From NCBI GenBank assembly GCA_016709225.1, contig JADJEE010000012.1, forward strand, positions 3,081,501 to 3,145,500: a stretch of DNA of 64,000 nucleotides. Reading direction: 5' to 3'. Position numbers and translations under genes: made by a program. Position 1 is the first letter of the stretch. The number at the start of each line of letters is the position of its first letter. The DNA comes from Deltaproteobacteria bacterium. Lineage in GTDB: Bacteria; Myxococcota_A; Polyangia; Nannocystales; Nannocystaceae. The notes beneath the pieces were generated by a model. That model saw only the letters and a program-made list of their open reading frames with translations. It was not told the origin of the DNA and made no database searches. Below are positions 58,247-64,000 of this stretch, piece by piece.

Positions 58247-59797
58247 GTGGCACAGTCCGTCATCGTCGTCAACGCCGACGGCCCCGACAAGCGGGTCGCA
58301 CTCATCGAAAATGGAATCCTCTCCGAGCTGTATCTCGAGCGCGAGCGCGCGCGTGGGACGGTGGGGAACGTCTACAAGGGCAAGGTCCTGCGCGTGCTCC
58401 CGGGCATGCAGGCCGCCTTCGTCGACATCGGCGAGGAGAAGGCCGCGTTCCTCTACGCCGGCGACATCGCGCGACCGAGCGACGGTCCGCCGACCGAGGG
58501 TGACGACGACGTCGGTGAGGGCGGGCTGCCGCAGCGCCGCGGCAAGGCGCCCGAGATCGCCACGTTGGTGCGCCCTGGCCAGGAGATCCTGGTCCAGGTC
58601 GTCAAGGACCCGATCTCCAACAAGGGCGCCCGCATCACCTCGTACATCTCGCTGCCGGGCCGCAACGTCGTGTTCATGCCGACGGTCAGCCACATCGGCA
58701 TCTCGCGCCGCGTCGGCACCGACCGCGATCGTCGTCGCCTGCGACGCCTGGTCGAGCAGATGCGTCCGCCGGGCGCGGGCTTCATCGTCCGCACCGTCGC
58801 GGAGAATGCGACCAACGGGCAGGTCCGCGGCGACATGGACTACCTGCTCAAGCTGTGGGCCAACATCAAGGCCAACGAGCGCATCCATCGCGCGCCGGTG
58901 CTGCTGTACCGCGATCTCGATCTGGTGCTCCGCATCGTCCGCGACAACCTGAGCCCCGAGCTCGATCGCGTCATCACCGACGACCGCGCGCAGTTTGAGC
59001 GGCTGTCGCGGTTCGTGCAGGCGTTCATGCCCGACTACGCCGAGAAGATCTCGCTGTACGAGGGCCGCGAGCCGATCTTCGACGGCTACGGCATCGAGGC
59101 CGAGGTCGATCGCGCGCTCGAGCGGCAGGTCACCCTCAAGAGCGGCGGTACGCTGATCTTCGACCAAGGCGAGGCGCTCACCGCGATCGACGTCAACACC
59201 GGCAAGTTCGTCGGCGCCAAGGGCAAGACCCTCGAAGAGACCATCACCCAGACCAACCTCGAGGCCGCCGACGAGATCGCCGAGCAGCTGCGACTGCGCA
59301 ACCTCGGTGGTCTCATCATCATCGACTTCATCGACATGGACCGCGAGTCCAACCGTCGCAAGGTCTACCGCAAGCTGCAGGACACGCTGCGGAAGGACCG
59401 TGCCAAGGCCCACATCACCAAGATCAGCGAGATGGGCCTGGTCGAGATGAGCCGCAAGCGCACGCGCGAGAGCCTGCAGCGCGTGCTCACCTCGCAGTGC
59501 TCGTACTGCAACGGCAAGGGCTACACCAAGAGCACCTCGACGGTCGCGTTCGAGATCCTGCGCCACATTCGGCGCGAAGCGGCGCACATCCCCGGCGATG
59601 CCATCATGGTCAACGCCAACCCCGAGGTCGCCGACCTCATGCGGGGGCCCGAGTCGGCTGCGGTCGACGAGACCGTGAAGCGAATCCAGCGCGCGATCGA
59701 GATCCATGCGCGCAAGGGCTTCCACGTCGAACATTTCGAGGTGAAGGGCAAGACCCCGGGCAAGGGCGGTCGCGGCAAGGACCACGACGAAGAGTGA
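58247..59797 (+). CDS. rng: RNase E/G family endoribonuclease
   Basis: 516 residues from GTG 58247. It cuts single-stranded RNA in rRNA maturation and mRNA turnover. The N-terminal S1 domain (GNVYKGKVLRVLPGMQAAFVD) carries an acidic insert near 78-100. The RNase core has both catalytic Asp regions (TAIDVNTGKFVGAKG and IIIDFIDMDRESNR) and the Zn-link SQCSYCNGKGY. Length and lack of a long C-terminal scaffold fit RNase G more than RNase E. PilZ, DnaJ and methyltransferase genes follow closely on the same strand. Confidence 0.94.
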   Translation: MAQSVIVVNADGPDKRVALIENGILSELYLERERARGTVGNVYKGKVLRVLPGMQAAFVDIGEEKAAFLYAGDIARPSDGPPTEGDDDVGEGGLPQRRGKAPEIATLVRPGQEILVQVVKDPISNKGARITSYISLPGRNVVFMPTVSHIGISRRVGTDRDRRRLRRLVEQMRPPGAGFIVRTVAENATNGQVRGDMDYLLKLWANIKANERIHRAPVLLYRDLDLVLRIVRDNLSPELDRVITDDRAQFERLSRFVQAFMPDYAEKISLYEGREPIFDGYGIEAEVDRALERQVTLKSGGTLIFDQGEALTAIDVNTGKFVGAKGKTLEETITQTNLEAADEIAEQLRLRNLGGLIIIDFIDMDRESNRRKVYRKLQDTLRKDRAKAHITKISEMGLVEMSRKRTRESLQRVLTSQCSYCNGKGYTKSTSTVAFEILRHIRREAAHIPGDAIMVNANPEVADLMRGPESAAVDETVKRIQRAIEIHARKGFHVEHFEVKGKTPGKGGRGKDHDEE

Positions 59798-59801
59798 TCG
59801 C

Positions 59802-60578
59802 GTGGCCGACCGGGACGACGAGCAGGGTGATCGCCGACGCGCACAGCGGGTGCCGATCAATGCCGAGTTCGGCGCGCTGCCGGAGACCACCTACGTCAGC
59901 GATCTGTCCGAGCACGGCGTGTTCGTGCACACCTCGCGGGGGCTGCCGGTCGGCACCGCGGTGACGCTGCGCTTCACGGTCTTGCTCGACGACCCCGTGG
60001 TGCTCGAAGCCAGCGGCCGCGTCGTGCGGCGCTCGCACGCGCCCGCCGGTCTCGGCATTGCGTTCACCGAGCTGCGGCCGGAGATGGCGCTGCGCCTGCA
60101 GGACGTCATCACGCGCCAGCGCCCGCGCGACATCATCCGGCCGCTCGAGCCCGCGCCCGCCAAGGCCACCACGAGCGGTGCGTTCCGCCGGGTCGAGGCG
60201 CCGCCGGCCAGCGGCCAGACGCGGGTGACCAAGCCTCCCTTGGAGCCGCCCGGCGACACCAAGGTCGTCAGCGCGCCGGTCGCCAGCGGCGGCGCAGCGG
60301 CCGACTCGACCAAGGTCGTCACCGCGCCCATCGGTCCTGAACTCGGGCCTGAGCTCGGGCCCGACCCCGATTCCGATCAGGACGGCGCCGAGCCGACCAA
60401 GGTTGCGACCGCGCCGGCCGCGGACGCCGATCTGCCCAGGGTCGCCTCGCCCTACGACGAGGAGGCCTTCGAGGCCCACCAGACCCTGGTGAAGCTCGAG
60501 GCGGTCGACCTGGAAATCCTCGACGAGGACGACGACTTCGACCACGATGCAGGGGAGAGCGGCCCTCGGCGGCGCTAG
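59802..60578 (+). CDS. PilZ-domain c-di-GMP-binding protein
   Basis: 258 residues from GTG 59802, four bases after the RNase G stop. The PilZ domain (about 10-110) has the c-di-GMP motifs RRRAQRVPI (RxxxR) and DLSEHGVFV (D/NxSxxG). The C-terminal ~150 residues are Pro/Ala/Asp/Glu-rich with a repeated TKVVxAP element (near 155, 171, 196), probably disordered. In myxobacteria such proteins often carry outputs for surface motility; the target here is unknown. Confidence 0.88.
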   Translation: MADRDDEQGDRRRAQRVPINAEFGALPETTYVSDLSEHGVFVHTSRGLPVGTAVTLRFTVLLDDPVVLEASGRVVRRSHAPAGLGIAFTELRPEMALRLQDVITRQRPRDIIRPLEPAPAKATTSGAFRRVEAPPASGQTRVTKPPLEPPGDTKVVSAPVASGGAAADSTKVVTAPIGPELGPELGPDPDSDQDGAEPTKVATAPAADADLPRVASPYDEEAFEAHQTLVKLEAVDLEILDEDDDFDHDAGESGPRRR

Positions 60579-60581
60579 ACC

Positions 60582-61094
60582 ATGAGCCTCGGCAAACGAC
60601 TGCTCGACCTCGCGCGAGCCAACCTCACCGACTTCCGCCACGCGCTCAGCCGCGACGACGAGCGCGAGCTGCTCGACGCGGAGCACGAAGAGCGAGCCCG
60701 TGCGCGCGCCGCCGAAGAAGAGCGTGCCGCGAGCGAGGCCGCCGAAGGCGAGGACGCGGAGACCATCGGTGCGCGTGCGGGTCGCGGCGCTCGTCGCTTC
60801 AAGGACGCGGCCGAGGAGGCGTGGGAGCGCGCGTTCGAGGCCGCACGGGCCCGTGCCGGCGTGCGTGGTGGCCCGCCGAGCGATCCCGCCGGCGATCGCC
60901 GTCGTTGGTACCGCACGCTCGAGCTCGAGCCCGGCGCCGATCTCAAGGAAGTGCGCCGCGCCTATCGCCGCCTGATGAAGCAGTACCACCCCGATCGCTT
61001 CGCCAACGACCCCGAGAAGCTGAAGGTCGCCACCGAGGTCACGCGCAAGCTGACCGAGGCCTACAACGGTCTCGTGCAGCTGCTGGGTGGCTGA
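60582..61094 (+). CDS. small J-domain (DnaJ-like) protein
   Basis: 170 residues. The N-terminal ~100 residues are charged and helical (Glu/Ala/Arg-rich, coiled-coil-like). The C-terminal J domain has WYRTLELEPGADLKEVRRAYRRL (in two parts) and the HPD motif in QYHPDRFAND, so it should stimulate a DnaK-type chaperone. It starts three bases after the PilZ stop and belongs to the same operon. Client unknown. Confidence 0.87.
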   Translation: MSLGKRLLDLARANLTDFRHALSRDDERELLDAEHEERARARAAEEERAASEAAEGEDAETIGARAGRGARRFKDAAEEAWERAFEAARARAGVRGGPPSDPAGDRRRWYRTLELEPGADLKEVRRAYRRLMKQYHPDRFANDPEKLKVATEVTRKLTEAYNGLVQLLGG

Positions 61095-61115
61095 CGCGCA
61101 CGGAATCGCCTCGAG

Positions 61116-61961
61116 ATGGCCACCTCCAAGTCCTCCGGGTCCAAGTCCCCGGCGTCGCGGGCCGCCCGCATCAAGACCGTGCGCTCGATGGCCTCGCGCG
61201 CCGATCGCCACCTCCTGTACGAGCGCTCGGTGCAGGACCCCGAGGGCGACACCCGCGTGCTCGCGCGGCTGTTCCGACGCCTGAAGAACCGCGTGCCCCA
61301 GCACCTGCGCGAGGACTTCTGTGGCACTGCCACGCTGTCGGCCCACTGGGTCCGCGACCACGACGATCGAACGGCGACCGGCGTCGATCTCGACGCCGAG
61401 ACGCTGGCGTGGGGCCGCGCGCATCACCTGCGCGGGGTCGAGTCGCAGGTCGATCTGCTCGAGCGCAACGTGCTCGACGGCGGCGGGCGCAAGGCCGACA
61501 TCAGCTGCGCGCTCAACTTCAGCTACTGCGTGTTCAAGACCCGCGACGCGCTGCGGCGCTACTTCGAGGTCGCCCGCTCGACGCTCGCCGACGACGGCAT
61601 CTTCGTGATCGACTGCTTCGGTGGTTGGGGTGCGTTCCGGCCCGAACGCGAGCGTCGCAAGGTCGAGGACTTCTACTACGAGTGGGAGCGCGCGCACTTC
61701 GATCCGCTCACGAACGAGGTGCTGTGCCACATCCACTTCTCGTTCCTCGATGGCTCACGCATCGAACGCGCCTTCACCTACGACTGGCGCTGGTGGAGCG
61801 TGCAAGAGCTTCGCGAGCTGTTGTTCGAGGCCGGCTTCAAGGCCGTGCATGCGCTGTGGGAACGCACCGATGACGACGGCGAGGGCACAGGTGCCTACTA
61901 CGAACCTCGCCGCGTGGAGAACCAGGAGCTGTGGTGGACGTACGTCGTAGCGGAAAGATGA
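61116..61961 (+). CDS. class I SAM-dependent methyltransferase (first of a tandem pair)
   Basis: 281 residues. After a basic N-terminus, the core has REDFCGTATLSAHWV (motif I region), TGVDLDAETLAWG (post-I Asp) and ISCALNFSYCVFKTRD. Further conserved segments are CHIHFSFLDGSRI and AFTYDWRWWSVQELREL. It is clearly homologous over its length to the next gene. The substrate is unknown; the RNase G-PilZ-DnaJ neighbourhood gives no clear hint. It overlaps the next start by four bases. Confidence 0.82.
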   Translation: MATSKSSGSKSPASRAARIKTVRSMASRADRHLLYERSVQDPEGDTRVLARLFRRLKNRVPQHLREDFCGTATLSAHWVRDHDDRTATGVDLDAETLAWGRAHHLRGVESQVDLLERNVLDGGGRKADISCALNFSYCVFKTRDALRRYFEVARSTLADDGIFVIDCFGGWGAFRPERERRKVEDFYYEWERAHFDPLTNEVLCHIHFSFLDGSRIERAFTYDWRWWSVQELRELLFEAGFKAVHALWERTDDDGEGTGAYYEPRRVENQELWWTYVVAER

Positions 61962-62827
61962 GCACGGGCGCGAGCCCGAGCGGGCGCAAGACGAAGGCCA
62001 AGGCCAAGGCCAAGGCCAAGACCAAGACCAAGAAGCCGACCCAGGCCGAGCGCGCCGATCGCCACGTGCTGTACCAGAGCTCGGTGCAGGTGCCCGAGGG
62101 TGACATCGCGATCTTCGAGCAGATCTTCCGCTCGCTCGGGCGGCGCAAGCCGCTGACGATGCGCGAGGACTTCTGCGGCACCGCGTACCTCTCGACCACG
62201 TGGGTCAAGAGCGATCCCAAGCGGCGCGCGGTCGGCATCGACCTGGACGAGCCCACGCTCGAGTGGGGACGCCAGCACAACCTCTCGACGCTCACGCCCG
62301 CGCAGCGCAAGCGCATCACCCTGCACCAGGCCGACGTGCTCGACGGCGTCGGTGAGAAGACCGAGTTCACCTGCGCGCTGAACTTCAGCTACCAGGTGTT
62401 CAAGACCCGCGAGCTGCTACGCCGCTACTTCGAGCGGGTGCGCGACTGCCTGACCGACGACGGCGTGTTCATCACCGAGCTCTACGGCGGCACCGAGGCG
62501 GTCATCGAGCTCGAGGACGAGCGGCAGTGCAAGGGCTTCGTGTACGTGTGGGAGCAGGCCTCGTACAACCCGATCACCCACGACACGCTGTGTCACATCC
62601 ACTATCGCTTCCCCGATCGCTCGCGTCTGAAGCAGGCCTTCACCTACGACTGGCGCCTGTGGACGATCCCCGAGCTGCGCGAGCTGCTGCAGGAAGCCGG
62701 CTTCCGCGAGGTGCAGGTGTGGTGGGAGGGCGTCGACGAGGACGGTGAGGGTTCGGGCGACTACCAGCCGACCGAGTGCGAAGAGAACCAGGAGTCCTGG
62801 TTGGTCTACATCGTCGCGATCAAGTGA
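61958..62827 (+). CDS. class I SAM-dependent methyltransferase (second of a tandem pair)
   Basis: 289 residues, a paralogue of the preceding protein: REDFCGTAYLSTTWV, VGIDLDEPTLEWG, CALNFSYQVFKTRE, CHIHYRFPDRSRLKQAF and TYDWRLWTIPELRELL align directly with it. The N-terminus carries a Lys-Ala repeat (about residues 10-27) encoded by a tandem AAGGCC repeat, which could bind nucleic acid or be a local expansion. ATGA overlap with the upstream stop couples them. A heterodimer is possible. Substrate unknown. Confidence 0.82.
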   Translation: MSTGASPSGRKTKAKAKAKAKTKTKKPTQAERADRHVLYQSSVQVPEGDIAIFEQIFRSLGRRKPLTMREDFCGTAYLSTTWVKSDPKRRAVGIDLDEPTLEWGRQHNLSTLTPAQRKRITLHQADVLDGVGEKTEFTCALNFSYQVFKTRELLRRYFERVRDCLTDDGVFITELYGGTEAVIELEDERQCKGFVYVWEQASYNPITHDTLCHIHYRFPDRSRLKQAFTYDWRLWTIPELRELLQEAGFREVQVWWEGVDEDGEGSGDYQPTECEENQESWLVYIVAIK

Positions 62828-62969
62828 CGCCGGCGCCAGCGAGGCGAGAAGAGAAGGGGAGTCCGGCCGCGCCACCACGAGGTCGTGTGAGTACCTCCTG
62901 GTGACCTCGGGCAGCGGGGCCGGGCTCGGGATGCGCCTCGTTCGTTCCGTAGGGGCGCCAGTCTGGAAG

Positions 62970-63362
62970 TCAGGCTTCGAGGGTGACGTAGATGCGGGTC
63001 TCGGCGTGTTCGACGTGGTCGAGCTCGACCACGTACGTACCGCTCTGCGTGAAGGCCGTGCTCGGCGGGTCGGCGAGGAATTCGAGCGCTTGGGTGGTGT
63101 GGGGCGCCAGCGCGAGCTGCGGCTCGATCGCCGCGCGACCGAGTGCGACGACCTTGCCGGATGCCAGCTCGCGGACGCACCAGGTCGCCACGCGGCGACC
63201 CTCCAGTAGCATGGGTCGATCCGTGGGGTTGTGGATGTGCAGCGTGATCGGCAGTAGCACCGCGGGCCAGCGCCGCTCGTGATCGGCCAGCTCGCCCTGC
63301 ACGAACATGTCGGGCGCGAAGATGGTGAGCACCGCGCCGCTGGTGGTCGCGCGCATGTTCAC
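62970..63362 (-). CDS. small protein with beta-sandwich character, unknown
   Basis: 130 residues from GTG 63362, or ATG 63356. The sequence is rich in beta strands (GAVLTIFAPDMFVQGE, AVLLPITLHIHNPTDRPMLLEG, ALAPHTTQALEFLADPPS, TYVVELDHVEHAETRIYV), similar in feel to an immunoglobulin-like or BsuPI-type domain, but no family is recognised. Its GTG overlaps the stop of the upstream gene (GTGA), so the pair is co-translated. Confidence 0.6.
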   Translation of the reverse strand: MNMRATTSGAVLTIFAPDMFVQGELADHERRWPAVLLPITLHIHNPTDRPMLLEGRRVATWCVRELASGKVVALGRAAIEPQLALAPHTTQALEFLADPPSTAFTQSGTYVVELDHVEHAETRIYVTLEA

Positions 63363-63703
63363 GGCGCGGTGACCCCCACGATGTGTTGAACCGACTGCGT
63401 GGCGATGCCGGTGGCCGCCAGCACTGCTGCGCCGCCGCTCGTGAGTCGCAGCAGCCAGGTCGAGCCCGGCGTCACGCCGTGCCACTGCAGCTCGAACAGC
63501 AGCGACGCGAGGCTCTCGACGGCGATCGAGCCGCGCCAGGTTCCGGCTGCGGCGCAAGGCTCGAGGGTCGCGCGCTCGCTGGGGCAGCTGTGGACGATCC
63601 GTCGCATGCGCCGGGCATCGGCGAAGAACGCCAGCTGCGGCGTCGCGTGGCGTGGCCCTGGCGCCGGCGGGCTCACGCGGACCTCGATGTCGAGCGCCGG
63701 CAT
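63359..63703 (-). CDS. small unknown protein coupled to the next gene
   Basis: 114 residues from ATG 63703, preceded by GCAGG about 5 bases upstream; a GTG at 63715 is also in frame. The sequence (MPALDIEVRVSPPAPG..., LLFELQWHGVTPGSTWLLRL, VQHIVGVTAP) has no recognised domain. It has one Cys pair (SCPSERATLEPC). Its stop overlaps the start of the beta-sandwich-like gene. Function unknown. Confidence 0.5.
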   Translation of the reverse strand: MPALDIEVRVSPPAPGPRHATPQLAFFADARRMRRIVHSCPSERATLEPCAAAGTWRGSIAVESLASLLFELQWHGVTPGSTWLLRLTSGGAAVLAATGIATQSVQHIVGVTAP

Positions 63704-63865
63704 CGTTGCCTGCACTCAGCACATTCGGTGCCAGCTCCGGGCCGGGGCGCCTCGCAGCGAGGTCCCGGTCACGTGGTGGCCGAGCTGTCCGCCGGACTGG
63801 CCTCTCGACAGGACAGTCGGCGATGACGCTGTCCTTCGCCCAGGACGGGGGCGTCCGCCGGGCCG

Positions 63866-64000
63866 TCAGCCGCCGCGCGAGAGGTCGTAGCGGCGGATCA
63901 GTGCGTTGAGGTGCGATCGTGAGATGCCCAGCTCGCGTGCCGTCTGCGACACGTTCCAGTCGCGCTGCGCCAGCGCGTGGGCGACGTAGGTGCGCTGGAA
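63866..64000 (-). CDS. C-terminal Fis-type HTH of a sigma54-dependent activator (partial)
   Basis: The last 44 residues of a protein that continues past the right edge. The helix-turn-helix reads AQRDWNVSQTARELGISRSHLNALIRRYDL, here in two parts, a classic Fis-type domain as at the end of NtrC-family enhancer-binding proteins. The AAA+ and sensor domains are outside the window, so its signal and targets are unknown. Confidence 0.82.
   Translation of the reverse strand, partial: FQRTYVAHALAQRDWNVSQTARELGISRSHLNALIRRYDLSRGG

Noticed and set aside
62870..62915. CGAGGTC/GACCTCG inverted repeat after the second methyltransferase
   Set aside because: 7-bp arms with an ~18-base loop in GC-rich DNA are expected by chance; not listed as a terminator.

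Overview
The window (64 kb, roughly 70% G+C, no rRNA, tRNA, CRISPR array or transposase seen) looks like a chromosome segment of a myxobacterium-type Myxococcota, most like the Nannocystales. The basis is the mix of content: many secreted lipoproteins with a lipobox followed by Ser/Thr/Gly linkers, a MYXO-CTERM-like C-terminal anchor, several large Ser/Thr kinase-TPR proteins, an FHA kinase, a PilT-like ATPase and a chemosensory operon without flagellar genes. The assignment is an inference from content, not from a marker gene.

Layout. 0-0.4 kb: start of a DUF255 lipoprotein leaving the left edge. 0.8-9.1 kb: a tight chemosensory operon cheA-cheD-cheW-receptor-cheR-cheB-cheX. Its receptor is soluble and begins with a Vitreoscilla-haemoglobin-like globin, and its CheA carries two MshEN-like repeats. 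A convergent REC-EAL phosphodiesterase follows (9.3-10.5 kb), and between the two lies a 164-bp near-palindrome. 10.6-21.1 kb: an accessory stretch of small lipoproteins (fibro-slime, FG-GAP, Kazal, eight-cysteine cluster and others) with a thiol-fold isomerase, a DprE1-like oxidase, an M14 carboxypeptidase and two gene remnants. 21.2-31.1 kb: SPFH protein, possible zinc phospholipase-fold protein, SWIM-SNF2 helicase, RsmC-like methyltransferase, PHP hydrolase, membrane protein and a gluzincin-like protease.

31.3-47.7 kb is a signalling region. It holds an ECF-type sigma factor divergent from a kinase that carries an anti-sigma-type zinc finger at its N-terminus, a binding protein-histidine kinase-response regulator trio, a TerB-like protein, two more kinase-TPR proteins, a PilT-like ATPase and an FHA kinase. 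47.8-63.7 kb is more housekeeping: acetyl-CoA synthetase, an RRM protein, a hybrid-kinase-like protein, UDP-sugar pyrophosphorylase, cysteine-rich and cytochrome-like lipoproteins, RNase G, a PilZ protein, a DnaJ-domain protein, two coupled paralogous methyltransferases and two coupled small unknown genes. The right edge cuts a sigma54-type activator with a Fis helix-turn-helix.

How parts may work together (inference): the chemosensory operon probably senses oxygen or NO through the globin, may read c-di-GMP through the CheA repeats, and has no CheY of its own. The neighbouring REC-EAL protein is a plausible output. Many monocistronic genes have a TANNNT hexamer only 6-8 nt before the start codon and no Shine-Dalgarno, which suggests widespread leaderless transcription, while the operon genes use clear ribosome binding sites or 4-nt start/stop overlaps.
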